Part shown: positions 5,964 through 14,035 of the stretch, in pieces
Layout of the letters: the number at the start of each line of letters is the position of its first letter
How positions within the stretch are numbered: position 1 is the stretch's first letter
Notes under the pieces: model-generated
The model's input: the letters and a program-made list of their open reading frames with translations, nothing else
Told to the model about the DNA's origin: nothing
Database searches by the model: none
Made by a program: the position numbers and the translations under genes
Assembly: GCA_004557805.1 (NCBI GenBank)
Contig: SFFS01000024.1
Coordinates: forward strand, 1-20,110
Length of the DNA stretch: 20,110 nucleotides
Direction: 5' to 3'
Origin: Clostridiales bacterium
Lineage (GTDB): Bacteria; Bacillota; Clostridia; Christensenellales; Aristaeellaceae

Positions 5964-7325
5964 TTACAGAATATACTTCTTCAGATCCCGCGTCTTCGCG
6001 TCGGCGCTCAGGTGCGAGCGCACGTAATCGCCGTTGATGGTGAGCGTAAACTCGGGCATGCTGCCGTCGGCGTTGAAGGAAATATCGTCGAGCAGCGTTT
6101 CGAAAATCGTCACCAGCCGCCGCGCGCCGATGTCCTCGCCGTTTTCGTTGGCCAGCGCGGCCGCCTCGGCAAGCGCGTCCAGCGCGCTGTCCTCAAACTG
6201 AAGCCGCACATGATCGACCAGCAGCAGGGCGCTGTATTGCTTGGTGAGCGCATTTTCCGGCTGCGTGAGGATGAGGCGGAAATCCTCTTTGCGAAGCGAA
6301 TTGAGCGATACGCGCACCGGGAAGCGGCCCTGCAGTTCCGGAATCAGATCGGTCACCTTGGCCACGTGGAACGCGCCCGCGGCGATGAAAAGCATGAAAT
6401 CCGTCTTGACCGGGCCGTACTTAGTGTTGACCGTGCTGCCCTCGACGATGGGCAGAATATCGCGCTGCACGCCCTCGCGGCTCACGTCCGGCCCGTGACC
6501 GCCGCTGGAACGGCCGGCTACCTTGTCGATTTCATCGATGAAAACGATGCCGTCCTGTTCGGCGCGGCGCAGCGCCTCTTCCGTCACCGCGTCCATATCG
6601 ATCAGCTTCGCTTCTTCCTCTTCCATGAGGATCTTGCGCGCTTCGTGAATCTTCACGCGGCGCATTTTTGTTTTTTTCGGCATCATGCCGCCCATGACTG
6701 AACCGATAGCGATGCTCGCGCCGTTCACTTCCAGCGGCGGCGGCACATCCTCCACCTCGATCTCGATTTCGTTATCTTCCAGTTCGCCCCGGCGGAGCCG
6801 CTCCAGAATTTCATCATGCCTGCCGCGGATGCGCTGCTGCTCTTCCTCCGGGATGGCGGGCGCCTTGGGCTTGTTGCCCAGCAGCACGTCGATGGGGTTC
6901 GTCTTTTCCTTCTGCGGGTTGACGATCAGCGTAGCCAGCCTGTCCTCGACGATCACCGCCGCGCGGGTTTTGACGCGCTCGGCGTGCTGCGCCTTCACCA
7001 TGCGGATCGACGCTTCCACCAGATCGCGGACAATCGACTCCACGTCGCGCCCGACATAGCCGACCTCGGTGAACTTTGTTGCTTCCACCTTGACGAACGG
7101 CGCGTCGACCAGCTTCGCCAGACGGCGCGCAATTTCGGTCTTGCCCACGCCCGTGGGACCGGACATGAGAATATTCTTCGGCGCAATTTCCTCGCGCATC
7201 GCCTCGGGCAGCTGCGCGCGGCGATAGCGGTTGCGCAGGGCGATGGCGACGGCGCGCTTCGCGTCATCCTGCCCAACGATAAACCGATCCAGCTCTCTTA
7301 CGATTTCTTTCGGCGTCAGCTGCAT
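5964..7325 (-). CDS. hslU: HslU (ClpY), AAA+ unfoldase of the HslUV protease
   Basis: HslU forms a hexameric ring that unfolds proteins with ATP and threads them into HslV. The 453 residues show Walker A GPTGVGKT (56-63), the pore loop GYVG (89-92), a long inserted I domain (about 110-240, rich in charged residues), Walker B GIVFIDEI (259-266), the GARRL sensor-2 helix, and the C-terminal tail DLKKYIL, which docks into HslV to activate it. The start at 7325 fits the family N-terminus (MQLTPKEIVRELDRFIVGQ) and has GGAGG at the end of hslV. A longer in-frame start at 7409 lies inside hslV and is rejected. hslV ends one base before this start region, so the pair is coupled. codY, which follows in Bacillus, is absent. 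The gene is the last of its operon. Confidence 0.97.
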   Translation of the reverse strand: MQLTPKEIVRELDRFIVGQDDAKRAVAIALRNRYRRAQLPEAMREEIAPKNILMSGPTGVGKTEIARRLAKLVDAPFVKVEATKFTEVGYVGRDVESIVRDLVEASIRMVKAQHAERVKTRAAVIVEDRLATLIVNPQKEKTNPIDVLLGNKPKAPAIPEEEQQRIRGRHDEILERLRRGELEDNEIEIEVEDVPPPLEVNGASIAIGSVMGGMMPKKTKMRRVKIHEARKILMEEEEAKLIDMDAVTEEALRRAEQDGIVFIDEIDKVAGRSSGGHGPDVSREGVQRDILPIVEGSTVNTKYGPVKTDFMLFIAAGAFHVAKVTDLIPELQGRFPVRVSLNSLRKEDFRLILTQPENALTKQYSALLLVDHVRLQFEDSALDALAEAAALANENGEDIGARRLVTIFETLLDDISFNADGSMPEFTLTINGDYVRSHLSADAKTRDLKKYIL

Positions 7326-7326
7326 G

Positions 7327-7860
7327 TTATACGTCCTCCACCGTGATATGGTCGTTGGTGTATACGCAGATGGACGCGGCCACATGAAGCGCCGCCTCGG
7401 CGATTTCATGGGCGGTCATGTCCGTATGGCGCATCAGCGCCCTTGCCGCAGCCAGCGCGTAGTTGCCGCCGGAGCCGATGGCGCACACGCCGTCGTCCGG
7501 CGCGATGACCTCGCCCGTGCCGCTGATGATGAGCATGCCGCTGTGATCGGCCACGATCATCATCGCCTCGAGCTTGCGCATCGCCTGATCCCGCCGCCAT
7601 TCCTGCGCCAGTTCCACGGCCGCGCGCTCAAGGTTGAAGCCGAACTGCTCCATTTTTTCTTCAAACCGGCTGCTCAGCGCAAACGCGTCGGCCACCGTTC
7701 CGGCAAAGCCGCTGACGACTTTTCCGCCGCAGATGCGGCGAACCTTCACCGCGCCGCCCTTGAAGATGGTATGTTCGCCCATCGTGACCTGCCCGTCGCC
7801 CGCGACAGCGCATTTGCCGTCGCGCCAGACGCCGCAGATGGTTGTGCCTTTCAATTCCAT
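7327..7860 (-). CDS. hslV: HslV (ClpQ), threonine peptidase of the HslUV protease
   Basis: HslV is the proteasome-like double-ring peptidase partner of HslU. The 177 residues match the family: GDGQVTMG (22-29), the KVRRI segment, SGFAGTVADAF, and IGSGGNYALAAARAL. The catalytic N-terminal threonine is not directly after Met as in Escherichia coli. It is preceded by MELKG, giving Gly5-Thr6-Thr7, which resembles the Gly-Thr processing site of 20S proteasome beta subunits. The protein therefore needs removal of five residues to expose Thr6. Bacillus ClpQ instead uses a serine near its N-terminus, so the mechanism here is closer to the threonine type. GAGGAG lies 11 bases before the ATG. hslV follows trmFO by two bases; the xerC/codV gene usually placed between them is missing. 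Confidence 0.97.
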   Translation of the reverse strand: MELKGTTICGVWRDGKCAVAGDGQVTMGEHTIFKGGAVKVRRICGGKVVSGFAGTVADAFALSSRFEEKMEQFGFNLERAAVELAQEWRRDQAMRKLEAMMIVADHSGMLIISGTGEVIAPDDGVCAIGSGGNYALAAARALMRHTDMTAHEIAEAALHVAASICVYTNDHITVEDV

Positions 7861-7862
7861 AC

Positions 7863-9158
7863 TTATTGAAACTCCTCTTTCATCGATTCAAGCGTTTCCA
7901 GCGAACGCCGGGCCACCGCCTCGTAGCGCTCCGCCTTGCTGCGAATCTTCTTTGGATATTCGTCAATGATGCCGAAGGTGATGCTCATCGGCTGATAATC
8001 GCGGTTCGGGCCGCAGACGTGGCGGCCGAGCGCGCCCAGCGCCGTTACGGTCGGGAACTCGCGCACCGGCAGACCACGCAGCCGCCGCGCAAGCGACACG
8101 CCCGCCACAAGGCCGCTTGCGGCCGATTCGACATAGCCCTCCACGCCCGTCATCTGCCCGGCGAAATACACGCCCGGCATATCGAGCACCTCGAAGGTGC
8201 GACTGAGGATGCCGGGGGCGTTGAGGAACGTGTTGCGGTGCATCACGCCGTAGCGCGCAAACTCGGCGTGCTCCAGCCCGGGGATCATGCCAAAGACGCG
8301 CTTCTGCTCCGGAAAAGCCAGCCGCGTCTGGAAGCCGACGAGGTTATAGAGCGTGCCTGCGGAATCGTCCTGCCGCAGCTGCACGTTAGCGAACGGCCGC
8401 TTGCCCGTAGCCGGATCGACAAGCCCGACCGGCTTCATCGGCCCGTAAGCCAGCGCCAGCGCGCCGCGCTTCGCCAGCGTTTCTACGGGCATGCAGCCCT
8501 CGAACACGGCGTTCTCCTCAAAGCCGTGCACGGGCGCCGTGCGCGCGGCGATAAGCTCGTTATAGAAAGCGTAATATTCTTCCTCGGTCATGGGACAGTT
8601 GATGTAATCGTCCCCGCCGCGATCGTAGCGCGATGCGCGGAAAACTCTGTCCATATCGACGGATTCAAGCGTAACGATGGGCGCGGCAGCGTCGTAGAAG
8701 CTGAGCGTATGGAAGCGCTCCTGAATGGCCGCTGCCATGGCGTCGCTGGTGAGCGGACCGGTCGCGATAATTGCGGGCGCATCGGGCATTTCAGTCTGCT
8801 CGCGGGCTTCGACGGTTACGAGGGGATGCTCGCGCAGCGCGCGGGTAACGATTCCCGAAAACGTATCGCGATCGACGGCCAGCGCGCCGCCCGCCGGCAC
8901 GCGGCTTGCATCGGCCGCGCGCATGATGATTGAATCGAAGCGGCGCATTTCCTCTTTGAGCAGGCCGCAGGCGTTGGAAAGCCGTTCCGCCTTGAGCGAG
9001 TTGGAGCAGACCAGCTCCGCAAATCCGTCCGCATGATGAGCGGGCGTGCGCTTTGCGGGCTTCATTTCCACCAGGGTTACGGGGATGCCGCGGCAGACAA
9101 GCTGCCACGCGGCTTCACATCCGGCGAGCCCCGCGCCGTAAACAAATGCGCGCTCCAT
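7863..9158 (-). CDS. trmFO: TrmFO, folate- and FAD-dependent tRNA uridine-54 C5-methyltransferase
   Basis: TrmFO makes 5-methyluridine (ribothymidine) at position 54 in the T-loop of tRNAs. It uses methylene-tetrahydrofolate as carbon donor and FADH2 as reductant, in contrast to SAM-dependent TrmA. The 431 residues show the FAD-binding Rossmann motif GAGLAGCEAAWQ (8-19), TPAHHADGFAELVCSNSL (38-55) with conserved Cys51, and FEGCMPVE (219-226) with the second conserved Cys222. A later G-rich segment, AGQMTGVEGYVESAASGL, closes the FAD site. The length is normal for the family. The ATG follows the topA stop directly (TAAATG), with GGAAG inside topA, so translation is coupled. The topA-trmFO pair is the standard Firmicutes order. 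Confidence 0.97.
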   Translation of the reverse strand: MERAFVYGAGLAGCEAAWQLVCRGIPVTLVEMKPAKRTPAHHADGFAELVCSNSLKAERLSNACGLLKEEMRRFDSIIMRAADASRVPAGGALAVDRDTFSGIVTRALREHPLVTVEAREQTEMPDAPAIIATGPLTSDAMAAAIQERFHTLSFYDAAAPIVTLESVDMDRVFRASRYDRGGDDYINCPMTEEEYYAFYNELIAARTAPVHGFEENAVFEGCMPVETLAKRGALALAYGPMKPVGLVDPATGKRPFANVQLRQDDSAGTLYNLVGFQTRLAFPEQKRVFGMIPGLEHAEFARYGVMHRNTFLNAPGILSRTFEVLDMPGVYFAGQMTGVEGYVESAASGLVAGVSLARRLRGLPVREFPTVTALGALGRHVCGPNRDYQPMSITFGIIDEYPKKIRSKAERYEAVARRSLETLESMKEEFQ

Positions 9159-11264
9159 TTATTCTTCCGTGTTCTCCTGCGTCTCTTCCTCCGGAGCCTT
9201 CTCGCGGTGACGGCACGATTCGTTGCTGCAAAGATACCATCTGCCGTTTTTGCGGCTCTCCTTGAGCGTCATATAGCTTCCGCATACAGGGCATTTTTCG
9301 GCCACCGGCTTATCCCAGGAGACGAACGTGCACTCGGGATAGTTCTTGCAGCCGTAGAACTTGCGGCCCTTGCGGCTCGTCTTTTCGAGGATGGGCGCGC
9401 CGCACTCGGGACACGGAACGCCGATTTCGGTAAGAATGGCCTTCGTGCCGCGGCAGTCGGGGAATCGGGAGCAGGCCAGGAATTTGCCGTAGCGGCCCAT
9501 TTTATAGACCATCGGCGCGCCGCACAGCTCGCATTTCTCGTCGCTCACCTCATCCTCGATCTTGACCTTTTCAATGCCCTGCTCGGCCTTTTCCAGCGTT
9601 TTTTCAAACGGGCCGTAGAATTCGCGGATCACGTCCTTCCAGGGGATGTTCTCCTCCTCAATGCGGTCGAGCTTATTCTCCATATCGGCCGTAAACTGCA
9701 TATCGACGATATCGGAGAAGTTTTCGCACATCATCTGCGTCACCATCCGGCCCAGCAGCGTCGGATACAGGCGGCGCTGTTCGCGCGTGACGTAGCCGCG
9801 CGCGATGATGGTGGAAATCGTCGGCGCATAGGTGCTCGGGCGGCCGATACCCTTTTCTTCCAGCGCGCGCACGAGCGAGGCTTCCGTGTAGCGAGCCGGG
9901 GGCTGCGTGAAATGCTGCTCGGCGGAGGCGTCGTCCAGACTGGCCGAATCGCCCGCGGAAAGCAGCGGCAGCGTCGTCTCGGTGCTGACCACCTCTTCGT
10001 CGGTCCCCTCTTCATAAACGGACGTAAAGCCCGCGAATTTCTTGTGTTCGCCGTAGAAGCGCAGCACCACGCCGTCCTCGCCGGTAATCTCGGCGGTTTC
10101 GGTGTCGTAGAGCGCGGGCGTCATCTGGCTGGCCAGGAAGCGCAGATAAATCAGCCGGTAAAGGTTGTACTGGTCGCGCGTCAGCGAAGCCTTGACGTTC
10201 TCGGGCCGGCGGGTCACGTCGGTCGGCCGGATGGCTTCGTGCGCGTCCTGGGCGCGCGTGCGCCCCTTATAGACGTTGGGCGTTTCCGGCAGATACGCCG
10301 GGCCGTACTGCGCGGGAATGTACTCGCGCGCGGCTGCAATCGCCTCGTCGGAAAGGCGGACGGAGTCGGTACGGATATAGGTAATCAGACCGACGATGCC
10401 TTCGCCCTCAACGTCCACGCCTTCATAGAGCTGCTGCGCGATCTGCATCGTTTTCGAGGTCGTAAAGCGCAGCTTGCGCGAAGCCTCCTGCTGCAGGTTC
10501 GGCGTAGTGAACGGCGGGGAGGGATTTTTTTTGCGCTCCGCGCGCTTATCGGACGTAACCGTAAGTCCACCGCTGCGAATCCGCTCCACGGCGGCCTTCG
10601 CCTCGGCCTCGCCGTGAATTTCGGGGCGGTACAGCCTTGCGGCGAAATGCTTTCCGTTCGCGGTGAGCTTGGTGGTCACGTCCCAGTATTCTTCAGGAAT
10701 AAACGCGTCGATCTCGTCCTCCCGGTCGACGATCATGCGCGTAGCGACGGACTGCACGCGTCCGGCGCTCAGCCCCTTTTTGACCTTCACCCACAGAAGC
10801 GGGCTGATCTTATAGCCCACCAGCCGGTCGAGCACGCGCCGCGCCTGCTGCGCGTTGACCAGCGGCATCCGCACCGCGCGCGGGTGCTTGATGGCCTCCT
10901 TCACGGCCTTGGACGTAATTTCATGGAACTCCACGCGGCACGGGGAATCCGGATCGATCTTGAGGATATACGCCAGATGCCAGGAAATCGCTTCGCCCTC
11001 TCGGTCCGGGTCGGTTGCGAGCAGGATCTGCGAGGCGCCCTTGGCTTCCTTGCGCAGCCTGTCGAGCACGTCGCCGCGCCCGCGGATCGTGATGTACTTG
11101 GGTTCAAAATCGTTCTCCGGGCCTACGCCGATCTGCGATTTGGGCAGGTCGCGCACATGGCCGTTGCAGGCCTCGACCTTATAGCCGCGCCCGAGGAATT
11201 TGGCGATGGTTCGCGCCTTGGCCGGAGATTCGACGATCACCAGCTTATGCTTCGTTGCTGCCAA
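9159..11264 (-). CDS. topA: DNA topoisomerase I (type IA)
   Basis: TopA relaxes negative supercoils by cutting one DNA strand through a 5'-phosphotyrosine. The 701 residues show the Toprim domain with VESPAKA (11-17) and the metal site DPDREGE (85-91), then the catalytic Tyr296 in GLITYIRTDSVRLS. At the C-terminus three Cys4 zinc ribbons occur, with cysteines at 578/581/598/604, 618/621/639/645 and 658/661/679/684. A short Glu-rich tail ends the protein. Translation begins at TTG: the family N-terminus (KHKLVIVESPAKA) allows little else, and AGAAGGGG stands ten bases upstream. The gene lies 30 bases after dprA and is fused by stop-start contact to trmFO. Nothing essential appears missing. Confidence 0.98.
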   Translation of the reverse strand: MAATKHKLVIVESPAKARTIAKFLGRGYKVEACNGHVRDLPKSQIGVGPENDFEPKYITIRGRGDVLDRLRKEAKGASQILLATDPDREGEAISWHLAYILKIDPDSPCRVEFHEITSKAVKEAIKHPRAVRMPLVNAQQARRVLDRLVGYKISPLLWVKVKKGLSAGRVQSVATRMIVDREDEIDAFIPEEYWDVTTKLTANGKHFAARLYRPEIHGEAEAKAAVERIRSGGLTVTSDKRAERKKNPSPPFTTPNLQQEASRKLRFTTSKTMQIAQQLYEGVDVEGEGIVGLITYIRTDSVRLSDEAIAAAREYIPAQYGPAYLPETPNVYKGRTRAQDAHEAIRPTDVTRRPENVKASLTRDQYNLYRLIYLRFLASQMTPALYDTETAEITGEDGVVLRFYGEHKKFAGFTSVYEEGTDEEVVSTETTLPLLSAGDSASLDDASAEQHFTQPPARYTEASLVRALEEKGIGRPSTYAPTISTIIARGYVTREQRRLYPTLLGRMVTQMMCENFSDIVDMQFTADMENKLDRIEEENIPWKDVIREFYGPFEKTLEKAEQGIEKVKIEDEVSDEKCELCGAPMVYKMGRYGKFLACSRFPDCRGTKAILTEIGVPCPECGAPILEKTSRKGRKFYGCKNYPECTFVSWDKPVAEKCPVCGSYMTLKESRKNGRWYLCSNESCRHREKAPEEETQENTEE

Positions 11265-11294
11265 TTTTAAAGTACCCCTTCTATATCAAATTCG

Positions 11295-12410
11295 TCAGGA
11301 AAGCTCGATTTCATCCGCCCGTTCGAACATCCTCCCGGGCGTCTGTTTTATTATTCCCTGAATCTCCAGCATTGTCAAGAGCGAATTCACCCTGTCCACG
11401 GGCATACCGGAAGCCTCCACAAGCCCGTCGGTATCCATCGGGCCGGCCTCGAGCAGGTTATACAACCGCTGCTCGTCAATGGTCATCGGCAGGATCTTCG
11501 CCGCGCCCTGCGCGGCCGGAATCGCAATCTCCGGCCTGTGCCAGCCGAGATCGGCGGCAACGTCCCGCGCGCTCGTCGTCAGCCGCGCCCCCGCGCGGAT
11601 GAGCTTATTCGTCCCCGCGCTCAGCGCGCTGTCGGCCTGTCCCGGCACGGCGAACAGCGTGCGCCCCTGCGCCAGCGCAAAATCGGCTGTCAGAAGCGAA
11701 CCGGAATGCTGCGACGCTTCCACCACCACGGTGCCCTCGCTCATGCCGCTGATGATGCGGTTGCGCGCGGGGAATACGCTCGCCCGCGGCGACGTGCCGG
11801 GCGGGTTGGCCGAGATGATGCTGCCGCCCGTTTCAAGCAGTTCGCCGGCCAGCGTGAGGTTTTCAGGCGGGTACACCACATCCACGCCGCTTCCGAACAC
11901 CGCCACCGTGCGGCCGCGCACGTCGATCGCCCCGCGATGCGCAAAGCTGTCGATCCCCCGCGCAAAGCCCGAAACGACCGTCACGCCCATTTCAGCCAGC
12001 TCGCGGCCGAGCCTGCGCGCCATGCGGCTGCCATAGGCCGAGCAGCTGCGCGCGCCCACCACGCCGATCAGCCGCGCGTCGTCGAGCATCGCGCAGCCGC
12101 GCACGTACAATACCGGCGGCGCGTCGGGGATTTCGCGCAGCAGCGCGGGATATTCCCTGTCCTCCCGCGTGATAGCCACCGCGCCGCACTTTTCCATGCT
12201 GCGCAGAAGCGCTTCCATATATTCATCCGCGCGCGCGGCCTGCAGATTCGCATTCAGCGCTCTGCCGAGAAACGCCGTCTCCTCCGGCGGCGTCTCCCAC
12301 ACGGCCGCTGGAGAGCCGAACCGCTCCAGCAGCGCGTTAAACCGCTGCGTTCCCATGCCCCGCACGCTCGCCAGCCGGAGCCATGCCAGCTGCGCCTGCG
12401 TATACGCCAT
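11295..12410 (-). CDS. dprA: DprA (Smf), loader of RecA on incoming single-stranded DNA
   Basis: DprA protects single-stranded DNA taken up during transformation and loads RecA on it. The 371 residues contain an N-terminal helical region (about 1-75), the Rossmann-like DprA core (about 80-290) and a C-terminal winged helix (about 305-371). Conserved core motifs are GVVGARSCSAYG (116-127), SGFARGIDSFAHRGA (147-161), FPARNRIISGMS (213-224) and SGSLLTADFALAQGR (236-250). AAGGAGG sits seven bases before the ATG. It follows comM by 12 bases and precedes topA, as in many Firmicutes. Together with comM it suggests that natural transformation machinery may exist, although no uptake genes are in the window and dprA is often kept in strains never seen to transform. 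Confidence 0.97.
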   Translation of the reverse strand: MAYTQAQLAWLRLASVRGMGTQRFNALLERFGSPAAVWETPPEETAFLGRALNANLQAARADEYMEALLRSMEKCGAVAITREDREYPALLREIPDAPPVLYVRGCAMLDDARLIGVVGARSCSAYGSRMARRLGRELAEMGVTVVSGFARGIDSFAHRGAIDVRGRTVAVFGSGVDVVYPPENLTLAGELLETGGSIISANPPGTSPRASVFPARNRIISGMSEGTVVVEASQHSGSLLTADFALAQGRTLFAVPGQADSALSAGTNKLIRAGARLTTSARDVAADLGWHRPEIAIPAAQGAAKILPMTIDEQRLYNLLEAGPMDTDGLVEASGMPVDRVNSLLTMLEIQGIIKQTPGRMFERADEIELS

Positions 12411-12422
12411 CGTTTTCCCTCC

Positions 12423-13952
12423 TTACGGCCGTCCGATCCCGCCCATGCGGAATTGCAGCGCCTCCGCCACGTGCCGGGCCTCGATCGCACCGCCGCCCTC
12501 CAAGTCGGCGATCGTGCGGGCGATTTTCATCACCCGCGCGCGGCCGCGCATCGAAAGCCCCCAGCGCTCCGCGGCCATCGCCAGCAGCTTCTCGCCCTCG
12601 CCGTCGAGCGCGCAGAATCGCGAAAGCTGCCGCGCGCCGATCTGCGCGTTGGCGTACAGGCCGGTTCCCTCATATCGTTTTTGCTGGCGCTCGCGCGCCT
12701 CGGTCACGCGTGCGCGCACCTGCGCGCTCGTTTCGCCGCCGGGCCCCTGCCGCAGCGCTTCCTGCGGCACCTCGCCCACCTCGACGCGCAGGTCGATGCG
12801 GTCGAGCAGCGGCCCGCTCACCCGCCCCTGATAGCGCGCCACGGCCTGCGGCGTGCAGCGGCAGGCGTGCGTGCGGCTGCCGAGGTATCCGCACGGGCAC
12901 GGGTTCATCGACGCGACGAGCATCGCCCGCGCGGGATAGCTCGAGCGGCTGTTCGCGCGCGAGATCGTCACAAAACCGTCCTCGAGCGGCTGGCGAAGTC
13001 CGTCGAGCGTGTCGCGCTGGAACTCGGGCAGCTCGTCCAGGAACAGCACGCCGTTATGCGCCAGCGTAATTTCCCCCGGGTGCGCGTCCCGTCCGCCGCC
13101 CACCAGCGCCGCCAGCGACGCCGAATGATGCGGAGCGCGGAACGGACGGCTCGTCAGCAGCCCTGCGCCCGGCGGCAGAATGCCCGCCGCGCTGTGGATC
13201 CGCGTAGTTTCGAGCGATTCCTCGAGCGTCATTTCAGGCATCAGGCCGGGAATACACCGCGCCAGCATCGTCTTGCCGGTGCCGGGCGGCCCCACAAGCA
13301 GCAGCGAATGCGCGCCCGCCGCGGCAATTTCCAGCGCACGCTTCGCGCCGCTCTGTCCGATCACCAGCGACAGGTCGTTCGCGTCCTCTCGTGCGCGCAG
13401 CAGGTCGGAAAACTTTTTCGGCGGCTGCGCCGCAAGGGACGCCCGTCCCTCCAGCACGTCGGCCACCTGCCGCAGGCTCTTTGCCGGGAACACCTGCGCT
13501 CCTCCCGCACAGGCAAGCTCCGGCGCGTTCTGCTCCGGAACGAGCAGCCGCCGGTATCCCTGCTGCACGGCCGAAAGCGCCATCGGCAGCGCGCCGCGCA
13601 CAGGAGCAAGCTCCCCGCCGAGCGACAGCTCGCCCAGCAGCACCATACCCTCCGGCGGTTCGCCGCGCAGCTGCTCCGACGCATACAGAATCGCCAGCGC
13701 AATCGGCAGATCGAACGACGGGCCCGTCTTTTTCGTATCGGCCGGCGCAAGGTTGACGATGATCCGCGTGAACGGCATGGAAAAGCCGCTGTTGGCAAGC
13801 GCCGCGCGCACCCGCTCGCGCGACTCCTTCACCGCCGCGTCGGGCAGGCCGACAATATCAAAGCTGGGCATTCCGCCAGAAACGTTGGCCTCCACCGTCA
13901 CCGGATAGCCGCTGATTCCGTCCAGCGCAAAGGAAAGCACGCGCGCAAGCAT
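12423..13952 (-). CDS. comM: ComM/YifB family Mg-chelatase-like AAA+ ATPase
   Basis: ComM is a hexameric helicase that promotes branch migration when transformed DNA is integrated; in species that do not transform, the YifB name is used and the role is less clear. The 509 residues have an N-terminal ChlI/Lon-like domain (about 1-170), an AAA+ Mg-chelatase domain with Walker A GPPGTGKT (221-228) and Walker B GVLFLDEL (301-308), a Cys cluster PCPCGYLG..ACRC (Cys352, 354, 364, 366) that could bind zinc, and the C-terminal Mg-chelatase helical domain ending at LQFRMGGIGRP. AAGGAGG lies seven bases before the ATG. It is the first gene of the comM-dprA-topA-trmFO-hslV-hslU row. The preceding 83-base gap holds two hairpins. 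Confidence 0.95.
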   Translation of the reverse strand: MLARVLSFALDGISGYPVTVEANVSGGMPSFDIVGLPDAAVKESRERVRAALANSGFSMPFTRIIVNLAPADTKKTGPSFDLPIALAILYASEQLRGEPPEGMVLLGELSLGGELAPVRGALPMALSAVQQGYRRLLVPEQNAPELACAGGAQVFPAKSLRQVADVLEGRASLAAQPPKKFSDLLRAREDANDLSLVIGQSGAKRALEIAAAGAHSLLLVGPPGTGKTMLARCIPGLMPEMTLEESLETTRIHSAAGILPPGAGLLTSRPFRAPHHSASLAALVGGGRDAHPGEITLAHNGVLFLDELPEFQRDTLDGLRQPLEDGFVTISRANSRSSYPARAMLVASMNPCPCGYLGSRTHACRCTPQAVARYQGRVSGPLLDRIDLRVEVGEVPQEALRQGPGGETSAQVRARVTEARERQQKRYEGTGLYANAQIGARQLSRFCALDGEGEKLLAMAAERWGLSMRGRARVMKIARTIADLEGGGAIEARHVAEALQFRMGGIGRP

Positions 13953-13969
13953 GACAAAACCTCCTTGGG

Positions 13970-14016
13970 GCCGATGGGAGAAATCGGCAGGGGGCTCCGT
14001 TCCCGGGCCGCCCTGC
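13970..14016 (-). other. Two mutually exclusive hairpins in the comM leader
   Basis: On the minus strand, GCAGGG (14016-14011) can pair with CCCTGC (13992-13987), and GCCGAT (13988-13983) can pair with ATCGGC (13975-13970). The two stems share bases 13987-13988, so they compete. The second stem ends a few bases before the comM Shine-Dalgarno sequence. The first stem has only a weak T-rich tail (GATTTCTCC). This could be a poor terminator for the glycosyltransferase gene or a small leader element for comM. No known riboswitch is recognised. Confidence 0.4.
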
Positions 14017-14035
14017 TTTATGTTTTATCTTCTAT

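Noticed and set aside
11295..13952. comM-dprA as a DNA-uptake or defence island
   Set aside because: Both are common housekeeping neighbours of topA in Firmicutes; no uptake, restriction or effector genes accompany them.
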